Shown here: positions 18,863-25,762 of the stretch, one piece after another
Numbering within the stretch: position 1 is the first letter of the stretch
How the letters are laid out: each line of letters starts with the position of its first letter
DNA from: Actinospica durhamensis
GTDB lineage: Bacteria; Actinomycetota; Actinomycetes; Streptomycetales; Catenulisporaceae
NCBI RefSeq assembly: GCF_018139695.1
Contig: NZ_JAGSOG010000060.1
Location: 1 to 36,563 of the forward strand
Direction: 5' to 3'
DNA: 36,563 nt
Notes under the pieces: generated by a model
What the model was told of the DNA's origin: nothing
Databases searched by the model: none
What the model saw: only the letters and a program-made list of their open reading frames with translations
Program-made: the position numbers and the translations under genes

Positions 18863-20089
18863 TCAGCGCCGGTTCAGCCGCGGCAACAGGACCTCCTGCG
18901 CGATCAGCTTCAGCGCGGCCGCGGTCGGAATCGCGATCAGAGCCCCGATGATGCCCATCAGCGCGCCGCCGATGAGCACCGCCACGACCGTGACGATCGG
19001 CGGCACGTCCACCGCGTGCCGCATCACCTTGGGCAGCAGCAGATAGTCCTCGGTGAGCCGGAAGGCGATGTAGAACACGAGCGTGGCCATCGCCACCGGC
19101 ATCGAGTGCGAGAGCGCCACCAGCGTGACGATGGCGCCGCCGACGGTGGAACCGATCACCGGCACCATGTCCAGCAGCGCCACCATGAGACCGAGCGCCG
19201 CCGGGTAGGGGATGCCGAAGATCGCGGTCCACACGAAGGTGGCGAACCCGGCGATGGAGGCGTTGAAGGCCGAGCCGAGCATGTACCGGCCGACCTGGTT
19301 GAGGATCTGGTCGCCCAGCGCCCGGGCGCGGGTGCGGCGGGAGGCCGGCACGGTGCGGAAGGCCGCGTTGACCACGTTCGGCAGCCCGGCCAGGAAGTAG
19401 ATCGTGAGCGCCACCACCGCGAGCGTGGACGTCAGCATGCTGAGCACGTACCGGCCCGCGCCCACCACGTTCGTCAGCGTGCTCGCGTCCAGGCTCTTGG
19501 AACTGAGTGAGGACTCGATCTTGGTGAAGACGTGGTACTTCGCCTCCATCCGGCCGAGCCAGGTGGACTGGTCCTGCGCCTCGTTGAGCAGCCGCGGGAT
19601 CTGGTCGAGCAGCGCGGTCACCTCGCGGTCCACCGGCGAGACGATCACCGCGAGGAACCCGGCCACCAGGGCCATCACGCCGAGCCCGACGATCAGCACG
19701 GCGGCCGAGCGCTTCATCGGCAGGCGCCGCTGCCGGGTCAGGGCCGTGACTATCGGGTTGAGCGAGAGCGCGAAGAAGAGCGAGAGCAGCACGAGTATCA
19801 GCACCGACTGCGCGTGCGCGGCCACCCGCAGCACCAGGTACGCCGACAGCGCCCCGGCGGCCAGGCCGAAGAAGTAGGTGAAGTAGGAGCTGCTCACCAG
19901 CCGGTCGCGCTCGGGCGCGGTCTCGGGCCGATCCCGAGCGGCCGGCGCGCTCTGCACGGCGGCCTGCTGAGGGATCTGCGCGCTCGCCGCAGCCGGCTGC
20001 GCCCCGCCCGCGACGACCTCGGCCGCGTCCTTGTCCTCGTCCGCCGCCTGCGCCGCGTCCGGACCCGTGCCCTGTCCGACTTCGCTCAC
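18863..20089 (-). CDS. AI-2E/PerM-family membrane permease
   Basis: A 408-aa multi-pass membrane protein of the AI-2E transporter (PerM/YhhT/TqsA) family. A disordered, Ala/Gln-rich N-terminal tail of about 65 residues precedes roughly eight hydrophobic segments. The signature region GIPYPAALGLMVALLDMVPVIGSTVGG lies in the second half, followed by the YxAFRLTEDYLLLPKVM segment. Family members export varied solutes or work as Na+/H+ antiporters; the autoinducer-2 role fits only a few and should not be assumed. The GTG start at 20089 is well supported by GGGGAGG (20098-20104). The GroES-like gene ends only 27 bases upstream, so the two are probably co-transcribed. Confidence 0.9.
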   Translation of the reverse strand: MSEVGQGTGPDAAQAADEDKDAAEVVAGGAQPAAASAQIPQQAAVQSAPAARDRPETAPERDRLVSSSYFTYFFGLAAGALSAYLVLRVAAHAQSVLILVLLSLFFALSLNPIVTALTRQRRLPMKRSAAVLIVGLGVMALVAGFLAVIVSPVDREVTALLDQIPRLLNEAQDQSTWLGRMEAKYHVFTKIESSLSSKSLDASTLTNVVGAGRYVLSMLTSTLAVVALTIYFLAGLPNVVNAAFRTVPASRRTRARALGDQILNQVGRYMLGSAFNASIAGFATFVWTAIFGIPYPAALGLMVALLDMVPVIGSTVGGAIVTLVALSHSMPVAMATLVFYIAFRLTEDYLLLPKVMRHAVDVPPIVTVVAVLIGGALMGIIGALIAIPTAAALKLIAQEVLLPRLNRR

Positions 20090-20116
20090 CGCCGTCGCCT
20101 CCCCGCTCCGGCCCGG

Positions 20117-20458
20117 CTAAAGGTAGAGCCCGGTGGCCTCACCGGACTCGCCCAGCCGCTCGGCGGCCACCGCGTGGATGTCGCGCTCGCGCAGCAGTAC
20201 GTACGCGGTCGCGCGCACCTCGACCTCGGCCCGGTCCTCGGGGTCGTAGAGCACCCGGTCGCCGACCTCCACCGTCCGCACGTTCTGCCCCACCGCGACC
20301 ACGCGCGCCCAGGACAGGCGCCGGCCCACCTGCGCGGTGGCCGGGATCAGGATGCCGCCGGTGGACTTGCGGTCCCCGGCCGCGTCGTCGGACCGCACGA
20401 GCACGCGGTCGTGCAGCATCTTGATGGGGAGCTTCTCGTCGGGGTTAGGGCGACTCAC
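20117..20458 (-). CDS. GroES-like co-chaperonin homologue (no GroEL partner nearby)
   Basis: A 113-aa protein with a GroES (Cpn10) beta-barrel. PIKMLHDRVLVR opens the barrel, TGGILIPATAQ covers the start of the mobile loop, and ARVVAVGQNVRTVEVGDRVLYD matches the later strands. Compared with standard GroES the mobile-loop and roof regions differ, and the C-terminus (ERDIHAVAAERLGESGEATGLYL) is extended. It is a divergent paralogue rather than the groESL partner. Start GTG 20458 is favoured because TACCGT lies 7 bases upstream, a leaderless pattern. Downstream comes the AI-2E permease; upstream on the same strand is the DUF3618 gene. Confidence 0.85.
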   Translation of the reverse strand: MSRPNPDEKLPIKMLHDRVLVRSDDAAGDRKSTGGILIPATAQVGRRLSWARVVAVGQNVRTVEVGDRVLYDPEDRAEVEVRATAYVLLRERDIHAVAAERLGESGEATGLYL

Positions 20459-20465
20459 GGACTCG

Positions 20466-20471
20466 ACGGTA
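20466..20471 (-). promoter_or_regulatory. Leaderless -10 element of the GroES-like gene
   Basis: TACCGT on the minus strand, 7 bases ahead of GTG 20458. It suggests the GroES-like/permease pair has its own promoter rather than reading through from the DUF3618 gene. Confidence 0.55.
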
Positions 20472-20536
20472 GCGCATCACCGGCGCTACCTGCTCGCCCT
20501 GCCCGCCCGGTGTCCGGTACCCGGCCGCACGAGGGC

Positions 20537-20971
20537 TCAGCGGCGGCGCGAGAGGCGCAGCGCGACGACGGCGAAGACCGCCGAGGCCGCGGTCCCGGCC
20601 AGCAGCGCGGCCTGCTCGACGCGCACCCGGCCGTTCGCCGCGACGAAGGCCGCGCGCGCCTTGGCGTTGGTCTGCCGCAGCAGGGCCCGCGGGGTCAGCC
20701 GGTCGGTCAGCTCGTCCAGGGTCACCGCCAGCCGGTCCCTGGTCTGCTCGATGTCGGCCTCTATCTGCGCCGGGCTGCGGTGGTCCGGCGTGCGCTCGGA
20801 CCCGTGCGACCGGTTGCCGGCCGTCGCGCCCCGGCCCGCCGGCGTGGCCGGCCGCGGCGCCAGCGAGAGCACCGGGTTCGAGGCGGCGGTGCCCATGCGG
20901 GTGTCCGCGGCGGTGTGGGTCTCGTAGTCGATGGGTCCTGGTTCGGTCCAGCTGCGCTTCTTGGTGCTCAT
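20537..20971 (-). CDS. DUF3618 protein with C-terminal membrane anchor
   Basis: A 144-aa protein. Residues about 66-100 (SPAQIEADIEQTRDRLAVTL, then DELTDRLTPRALL) match the DUF3618 core found in actinobacterial membrane-associated proteins. The N-terminal half is polar and probably disordered. A hydrophobic helix near the C-terminus (about 121-139) ends in the basic tail RLSRRR, consistent with a single C-terminal anchor. Function unknown; related proteins occur beside stress and envelope genes. It diverges from bcp across 148 bases. Start ATG 20971 has only a weak upstream GAG. Confidence 0.82.
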   Translation of the reverse strand: MSTKKRSWTEPGPIDYETHTAADTRMGTAASNPVLSLAPRPATPAGRGATAGNRSHGSERTPDHRSPAQIEADIEQTRDRLAVTLDELTDRLTPRALLRQTNAKARAAFVAANGRVRVEQAALLAGTAASAVFAVVALRLSRRR

Positions 20972-21107
20972 GCCGGGCTCGTTGCCCGTGGTGTGATCGT
21001 CCTAACATTCATTGCGCCGATCGAGGACGGGCCCCGTGGCGGCCCCGTGGCGGGCTGCGTCGTCGGGTCGGCGGCCGGGTCGGCGCCTGCGCGTGGGCCG
21101 CCGCCGT

Positions 21108-21113
21108 TAGATT
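21108..21113 (+). promoter_or_regulatory. Leaderless -10 element of bcp
   Basis: TAGATT ends 6 bases before ATG 21120, with no Shine-Dalgarno sequence. Confidence 0.65.
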
Positions 21114-21119
21114 GGCCGT

Positions 21120-21596
21120 ATGACCGATCCGATCCGGCTCGCCCCCGGCGAGCCCGCCCCCGCCTTCACCCTGTCGGACGCCGACGGCAAGCCGGTCTCG
21201 CTGGCCGACTTCGCCGGGCGCAAGGTGATCGTGTACGTGTACCCGGCCGCGATGACGCCCGGCTGCACCAAGCAGGCCTGCGACTTCCGCGACAGCCTGC
21301 AGTCCCTGGCCGCCGCCGGCTACGCCGTGCTCGGCCTCTCGCCCGACAAGCCGGCGAAGCTCGCGAAGTTCCGCGAGCGCGACGGCCTGACCTTCCCGCT
21401 GCTGTCCGACCCGGACAAGGAGGTGCTCAAGGCGTACGGCGCGTTCGGCGAGAAGACCATGTACGGCAAGACCGTCACCGGCGTGATCCGCTCCACCTTC
21501 GTGGTGGACGCCGAGGGCAAGATCGAGCTGGCCCAGTACAACGTGCGCGCCACCGGCCACGTGGCCAAGCTGCGCCGGGACCTCGGCCTGGACTGA
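21120..21596 (+). CDS. bcp: Thioredoxin-dependent thiol peroxidase (peroxiredoxin Q, BCP)
   Basis: A 158-aa peroxiredoxin of the BCP/PrxQ class that reduces hydrogen peroxide and organic hydroperoxides using thioredoxin. The peroxidatic cysteine is C49 in MTPGCTKQACDFRD and the resolving cysteine is C54, the five-residue spacing typical of atypical 2-Cys PrxQ. The later conserved Arg lies in the VIRSTFVVD strand. Length is normal. The start follows a TAGATT leaderless promoter. A strong terminator follows 22 bases after the stop, so it is monocistronic. Confidence 0.96.
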   Translation: MTDPIRLAPGEPAPAFTLSDADGKPVSLADFAGRKVIVYVYPAAMTPGCTKQACDFRDSLQSLAAAGYAVLGLSPDKPAKLAKFRERDGLTFPLLSDPDKEVLKAYGAFGEKTMYGKTVTGVIRSTFVVDAEGKIELAQYNVRATGHVAKLRRDLGLD

Positions 21597-21618
21597 CCCG
21601 TCCGGGCGGCACGACGAA

Positions 21619-21657
21619 GGCGCCCGCGGTTCCGGCCAGGCCGGACCCGCGGGCGCC
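21619..21657. terminator. Terminator between bcp and the secreted-protein gene
   Basis: A nested perfect hairpin: GGCGCCCGCGG (21619-21629) pairs with 21647-21657, and inside it TCCGGCC (21631-21637) pairs with GGCCGGA (21639-21645). It is followed by CTTTCGT. It lies between convergent stop codons and can end both transcripts. Confidence 0.92.
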
Positions 21658-21676
21658 CTTTCGTCTCAGCGTGCTG

Positions 21677-22801
21677 TTACTGCGGGGAGGCGACGCCGGC
21701 GGAGGCGAAGCCGTTGAAGCCGGGCACCGTGATGCCGTCGGTGCCCAGGTACGCGTTGACCGAGGTCACGTTCGTGAAGATGACCGGGATCAGCGGCACC
21801 GTGAGGCCGACCGGCAGCGGCGGCGGGTTGTCCGGGGTGTAGGTCTGCCCGATCAGGCCGTAGAGGTCCGCGGTCAGGCTCAGCACCATCAGGTGCGGGT
21901 CGGTCAGCTTCGTCGTGGTGCCCGAGCCCGCGTTGTTGTAGACGGTCTGGCCGTTCTGGATCGAGTAGGTCACCATCGACTGGATGTCGAGTTCGCTGGC
22001 GGTGAAGTCCAGCACGTCCTCGTCCACGTACTTCTTCGAGCTCGCATCCCACACCTGCACCGACTTCACGCCGTTGTAGGCGAGGTTCCACATCGTCATC
22101 TCAGAGGTCTTCATCACCCACGGGATGGTGGCCGCGGTCACGCCCTCGGACGGGCTCGCGGCGGCCGCCGCGGCCAGCGATGAGGCCTCGGCCGCCGGGA
22201 TGCAGTCCGACGTGGCGGTGGCGTCCGCCTGCGCCTCGCCGATGCCGTCCGCGGCGGCCACCGCGCGCCCGGTGTGCAGCGGTGCCACCGCGTCCTGGAC
22301 CACCGTGGTCGTGGCGGACTGCGGCGCGTCGCTGAAGATCCAGGTCCACACGCCGTTGAGCCAGCCCCAGAATCCGGAACCCGAGGCGGAGGACGAGGTG
22401 CCGGTCGGGGACGTGCTCGCCGCGGCGCTCGTGCTCGTGGTGACCGGCACGTTCGCCGCGGCCGAGGCGGCCGACGCGTCCGGGTCGGCCGTGGGGGTCG
22501 TGGCGGCCGGAGTCGCCGACGCGGACGGCGCCTTGCTGCTCGTGGCGGCCGCGGGCGAGGAACTCGCGGAGGTGGTTGCGGCGGACGGGCTCGACGCCGC
22601 GGTGGTGCCCGTGACGCCGGTGCCGCTCGAGGCGCTCTGCCCGGTCGGGCAGACGCTGGGGAACGGCAGGGTGGTGCTGCTCGTGCTGGTGGACGCGGCC
22701 AGCGCCGGTGTGGCCACGTAGGCTCCCGCCAGTAGCACGGCGACGGTGCCTGGCACCGCGATCGCCGTGGCCCGACGGCGCGAGCGCACGGTGGAAGCCA
22801 T
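21677..22801 (-). CDS. Secreted Ser/Thr/Ala-rich protein, third gene of the DUF6230-DUF6114 operon
   Basis: A 374-aa exported protein I cannot assign to a named family. The N-terminus is a clear Sec signal: RSRRR, a hydrophobic stretch, and an ALA-AS cleavage site near residue 35. A low-complexity linker of Ser, Thr and Ala (about 36-135) follows, then a compact domain of about 180 residues rich in beta-prone, hydrophobic sequence (MVTYSIQNGQTVYNN, DLYGLIGQTYTPDN). There are two cysteines, C51 and C200, possibly a disulphide. ATG 22801 is chosen over GTG 22807 because AGGAGG (22809-22814) is 7 bases away. It begins 2 bases past the DUF6114 stop, so translation is coupled. It may be a wall-associated partner of the neighbouring proteins. 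Confidence 0.82.
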   Translation of the reverse strand: MASTVRSRRRATAIAVPGTVAVLLAGAYVATPALAASTSTSSTTLPFPSVCPTGQSASSGTGVTGTTAASSPSAATTSASSSPAAATSSKAPSASATPAATTPTADPDASAASAAANVPVTTSTSAAASTSPTGTSSSASGSGFWGWLNGVWTWIFSDAPQSATTTVVQDAVAPLHTGRAVAAADGIGEAQADATATSDCIPAAEASSLAAAAAASPSEGVTAATIPWVMKTSEMTMWNLAYNGVKSVQVWDASSKKYVDEDVLDFTASELDIQSMVTYSIQNGQTVYNNAGSGTTTKLTDPHLMVLSLTADLYGLIGQTYTPDNPPPLPVGLTVPLIPVIFTNVTSVNAYLGTDGITVPGFNGFASAGVASPQ

Positions 22802-22803
22802 GC

Positions 22804-23598
22804 TCACTCCTCCTCGGGTGCGGGCTCGGGCGCGGCCTCGGCGGCCTCGTCCGGGCGGGCGTAGTGCTCGATGATCCGGGTGTTGTCGGCGTACTCGGGG
22901 TCCTCGACCGGTTCCTGCTCGGCCGTGGACACGGCCGCGGTCTCGGACTTCTCGTCCTCGGCCGCGGTCTCAGTGCTCTGGTTCGTGTTCTCCGTCGCCG
23001 GGCCGGCCGGCTCGGGCTCGAGGTGCTCCGCGGCGCTCTCGGCCTCGACGTCGGCCTGCGCCACGCTCAGCGCCACCGTGCCAGAGGTCTCACTCGCCGC
23101 GGCGTCGCCGAGCCCGGCCCGCCTCGCCCTGCGCCGCTGCCTGCGGGTGTCCGCGGTGTAGTCGGTGCGCGGCGCCCAGGCCACGGCGAAGGAGCCGCCG
23201 AACATGGCCAGCAGGAAGCCGAGCAGGAAGCCGCCGAGGTTCGTGGCCACCAGCGAGAGCAGCGCGACCATGATGGCGGCGATGCCGGAGAAGACGCGGT
23301 AGGCCGGGAAGAACCAGATCGTCACGGCGAAGATGGCCAGGAACACCGAGATGAAGAGCGTGGAGACACCCGGAATGCCCATCGAGAGCAGCTTGCCCAC
23401 GGCGGACTGCGTCACCAGGGGTATCTCCACGGCCGCCAGCAGGACGCAGATTCCGGCGATGAACGGCCGGCCTCGGCGCCAGCGGCGGAACGGGCGGCGG
23501 TAGCGCTCGGTCGGGGCGGCGAATCGGTCCCAGCCGCGGCCGATGCGGTCCCAGGTACGGCCGACGGGGCCGTTGACCTGACCGGGGGTGGTGATCAT
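22804..23598 (-). CDS. DUF6114 membrane protein
   Basis: A 264-aa integral-membrane protein. A basic N-terminus (RRPFRRWRRGRPF) leads into about four closely packed hydrophobic helices (about 46-150), including IPGVSTLFISVFLAIFAVTI and the Gly-rich GGFLLGFLLAMFGGSF, then a long acidic, disordered cytoplasmic tail (about 160-264). This matches DUF6114 proteins, which in Streptomyces relatives sit beside DUF6230 genes. No biochemical function is established to my knowledge. Start ATG 23598 has a GAGGAA ribosome binding site; a longer frame to 23673 lacks support. The gene follows DUF6230 after a 109-base spacer holding a hairpin and is coupled to the secreted-protein gene downstream. Confidence 0.85.
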   Translation of the reverse strand: MITTPGQVNGPVGRTWDRIGRGWDRFAAPTERYRRPFRRWRRGRPFIAGICVLLAAVEIPLVTQSAVGKLLSMGIPGVSTLFISVFLAIFAVTIWFFPAYRVFSGIAAIMVALLSLVATNLGGFLLGFLLAMFGGSFAVAWAPRTDYTADTRRQRRRARRAGLGDAAASETSGTVALSVAQADVEAESAAEHLEPEPAGPATENTNQSTETAAEDEKSETAAVSTAEQEPVEDPEYADNTRIIEHYARPDEAAEAAPEPAPEEE

Positions 23599-23657
23599 GG
23601 ATTCCTCGCTCGAAAATCTCCAGGGACGCGCTCGGGCCACGCGGCCGCACGCGCCGC

Positions 23658-23686
23658 CGCCGCGTAGGCGCACAGCCTACGCGGCG
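23658..23686 (-). promoter_or_regulatory. Intercistronic hairpin between DUF6230 and DUF6114 genes
   Basis: A perfect 12-bp inverted repeat, CGCCGCGTAGGC (23658-23669) and GCCTACGCGGCG (23675-23686), with a 5-base loop. No T-run follows on the minus strand, so it may act as an attenuator or an RNA-stabilising element that lets the first gene be expressed above the next two. Confidence 0.65.
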
Positions 23687-23707
23687 AGGACGGATACGGT
23701 AGGCGTG

Positions 23708-24319
23708 CTACTGGATGCAGCCGGTGGTGCCGGGGGCGATCGACAGCGACATGTTCTGCAGGTCGAAGGAGCCGGCCGTGGTGGCGTTGGAGACCTGCTG
23801 CACGTTCTTCAGGTCCGCGCTGGTGGCGGTCTGAGCGAACAGGCCGGGTGCGCCGCCGCTGGCGCCCGCGTCGGTGCCGATGTTCATGCCGCTGAAATCG
23901 GCCTCGGTCGCGTTGAGCGTCTGCAGGTCGATCACGAGGCTCGACGCAGTGGCGCCGCTGGCCTTGAGGGTCAGCGTGTAGTTGCCGAGCAGACCGCCGG
24001 TCAGCTTGCTCAGGTCGGTGGTGACCGACTGGCACAGGCCGTTCGAGATGGTCGCGCTGGTGAACGAGGAGACGGCGACCGCGACCGGCGTGCCGTTGGA
24101 CTCCTGGTCCACGCCGCCGTACTGGGCGAAGCCGGTGCCGCTGAGCTCACCGACCGTCATCTGCGCCGTCTGGCCGGAGATCGCGAGGGACATGGCGATC
24201 GCGCCGTTGGCCATCATCACACCGAGCACGCCTGCCACGGCGAGCGTCGGCACCATGACCATGCCGAGCCGCTTGAGCGAGGTGCGCCCCAGGACCTGAG
24301 CCCCCGAGGTGTCTTTCAT
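23708..24319 (-). CDS. DUF6230 exported protein
   Basis: A 203-aa protein beginning with a positively charged region (GRTSLKRLG) and a hydrophobic segment at about 20-43 that is either a signal peptide or a membrane anchor. The rest is beta-rich with Ser/Thr/Gly/Asn composition and two cysteines, C96 and C201, the second three residues from the C-terminus. This matches DUF6230, a family of Streptomyces-type exported proteins paired with DUF6114. Some homologues carry an unproven cholesterol esterase label; I see no GxSxG or other hydrolase motif here, so I do not adopt it. ATG 24319 has an AGGAG (24329-24333) 9 bases upstream. First gene of a three-gene operon. Confidence 0.87.
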   Translation of the reverse strand: MKDTSGAQVLGRTSLKRLGMVMVPTLAVAGVLGVMMANGAIAMSLAISGQTAQMTVGELSGTGFAQYGGVDQESNGTPVAVAVSSFTSATISNGLCQSVTTDLSKLTGGLLGNYTLTLKASGATASSLVIDLQTLNATEADFSGMNIGTDAGASGGAPGLFAQTATSADLKNVQQVSNATTAGSFDLQNMSLSIAPGTTGCIQ

Positions 24320-24602
24320 CTGTGTCCACTCCTATGTAGACCAATGTGCAGACCGTATGCCCGGCGTAGGCCGGTAGGAGGGATGTTCGAGGAGACCCCC
24401 GCGTATACACAAGAGTCGCGTTACCCGTCGGTAACCAAGAGCGGTGGACGGCGTCCGGATGCCGGTCGCCCGCCTGATGATCCGTGACGGTCGGTATTCG
24501 GGTGAATCCGGACAATATGCTGCGAAACATACGCGGAGTGGTTCGGATTCGCACCCTGGGTAACCGGAAACGGCGACGTGCGAATTGGTAAAGAGTAGGT
24601 AA

Positions 24603-24639
24603 TGTTCCCGGGCGGGGGACCCGCGGACCACCGGGAACA
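24603..24639. repeat. Compound inverted repeat in the DUF6230 upstream region
   Basis: TGTTCCCGG (24603-24611) is complementary to CCGGGAACA (24631-24639), and inside it GCGGG (24612-24616) pairs with CCCGC (24620-24624). Both repeats are perfect. It could be part of the transcription end of the thioredoxin gene or an operator for the operon downstream. Confidence 0.5.
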
Positions 24640-24643
24640 CGTG

Positions 24644-24674
24644 CGCCCGGAGCCGACGGGTGCGGCTCCGGGCG
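24644..24674 (-). terminator. Terminator of the thioredoxin-TPR gene
   Basis: A perfect 12-bp stem, CGCCCGGAGCCG (24644-24655) with CGGCTCCGGGCG (24663-24674), and a 7-base loop, 62 bases past the thioredoxin stop on the minus strand. No T-run follows, as is usual in high-GC actinomycetes. Confidence 0.75.
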
Positions 24675-24735
24675 ATGGATTCAGCGTTCTGTGACGGGCG
24701 CGGCCGCCGCGGGAGGCGGCGCGCCGGTGGCGGAG

Positions 24736-25674
24736 CTAGAACAGCAGCGCGGCCAGGCGCTGGCGGGCCTTGGGCACCGCCGGGTGCTCCGGGCCGAGCA
24801 GCTCGAAGTACTCGATCAGCAGCAGCCTGGCCCGATCCCGGTCCGTGCCGGAGCTGGCGCGCACCGCGTCGAGCAGCAGCGCCACCGCGTCCTCGGCGCG
24901 GCCCGAGGCGAGCAGCACGTCAGCGGCCTTGCACTGGGCCTCGATGTCGTCCGGAGCGGCCTGCGCCGCCGCGAGCACCGCGGTCGGGTCCACGTCCGCG
25001 GTCCGGCGCAGCAGATCCACCTGCGCCAGCATCGCCTTCGCCTCCGCGTGCGCGGGCTGGTCGGAGAGCAGGTTCTGCAGGGCCTGGGCCGCGCCGTCCA
25101 GATCGTCCGACTCCAGTGCCGTGTACGCGGCCTCGAGCAGCGGATCGAGCGGAGGCGTCGGCAGCGGCGCGGCGTCGTCCGGGCCGGCCATGCCGAACTC
25201 GGTCTCCGCCATGGTGATCAGGTCGGTCAGCCAGGCGCGCACCTGCGGTTCCGGCTGCGCGCCGGTGAACTCGCCCACCAGCTGCCCCTGCACCACCGCC
25301 TTGACCGCGGGGATGCCCTGTACGCGCAGCATCTGCGCCAGCCGCTGGTTCGCGTCGGTGTCCACCTTGGCCAGCACGAACCGGCCGCCGAACTCCTCGG
25401 CCAGACGCTCGAGCACGGGGCTCAGCTGCTTGCACGGCTCGCACCACTCGGCCCACAGGTCGAGCACGACCGGAACCTGCAGCGAGCGATCGAGCACCTC
25501 GGCCTGGAAATCGGCCTCGGACACGTCGATCACGTACGCCGACGCGCCGGTGGCCGGCGCCGGGTCATCACCGGGCGAGCCGGCGGCGGATCCGGCCGCG
25601 CCGCCCGCGGCGGGCGCGGGCTTCTTCAGCGCGGACAGGTCGACCACGCCGGAAGTCGAGAACGAAGGTCGCAT
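24736..25674 (-). CDS. Thioredoxin-domain protein with TPR-like C-terminus (CnoX/YbbN-like)
   Basis: A 312-aa protein with a Pro/Ala/Gly-rich N-terminal linker (about 20-45), a thioredoxin fold (about 48-150) and a helical TPR-like region (about 170-312). The redox motif is WCEPC with C78 and C81, where canonical thioredoxin has WCGPC. Relatives include E. coli CnoX (YbbN), a chaperedoxin that holds unfolding proteins under hypochlorous stress and passes them to GroEL; whether this copy acts as holdase, reductase or both is inference. The cis-proline appears in GIPAVKAV. ATG 25674 is preceded by GAGACT at 6 bases and GGGAG at 9 bases, so either initiation mode is possible. A hairpin terminator separates it from parC upstream. 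Confidence 0.9.
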   Translation of the reverse strand: MRPSFSTSGVVDLSALKKPAPAAGGAAGSAAGSPGDDPAPATGASAYVIDVSEADFQAEVLDRSLQVPVVLDLWAEWCEPCKQLSPVLERLAEEFGGRFVLAKVDTDANQRLAQMLRVQGIPAVKAVVQGQLVGEFTGAQPEPQVRAWLTDLITMAETEFGMAGPDDAAPLPTPPLDPLLEAAYTALESDDLDGAAQALQNLLSDQPAHAEAKAMLAQVDLLRRTADVDPTAVLAAAQAAPDDIEAQCKAADVLLASGRAEDAVALLLDAVRASSGTDRDRARLLLIEYFELLGPEHPAVPKARQRLAALLF

Positions 25675-25718
25675 GTTCCTAGTCTCCCACGCGGTGTGGG
25701 CGTTACGGCGCACGCGCC

Positions 25719-25749
25719 GGGCGGTCGGACCCACCGGATCCGACCGCCC
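25719..25749 (-). terminator. Terminator of parC
   Basis: GGGCGGTCGGA (25719-25729) pairs perfectly with TCCGACCGCCC (25739-25749) around a 9-base loop, 13 bases past the parC stop. It separates parC from the thioredoxin gene. Confidence 0.85.
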
Positions 25750-25762
25750 CGCCGTACGGTCC

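Larger units (their letters stand above)
24320..24735. promoter_or_regulatory. 416-base control region upstream of the DUF6230 operon
   Basis: The region is more AT-rich than its surroundings and contains no gene. It holds GTTACC-CGTC-GGTAAC (24420-24435), another GGTAACC at 24559-24565, and two hairpins nearer the thioredoxin gene, listed separately. No single -35/-10 pair is clear; GTATAC-like sequences near 24402-24407 could be part of a promoter on the minus strand. The repeated GGTAACC suggests regulator binding. Confidence 0.5.

Noticed and set aside
18863-20089. Assigning an autoinducer-2 export role to the permease
   Set aside because: The family name reflects one studied member; no luxS-type gene or quorum-sensing context is present.
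22140-22720. The Ala/Ser/Thr-rich stretch as a tandem repeat or CRISPR-like array
   Set aside because: It is biased composition in a secreted-protein linker without a fixed repeat unit or spacers.
23708-24319. Calling the DUF6230 protein a cholesterol esterase
   Set aside because: No GxSxG or other hydrolase signature is visible; such labels on homologues seem to be inherited without evidence.
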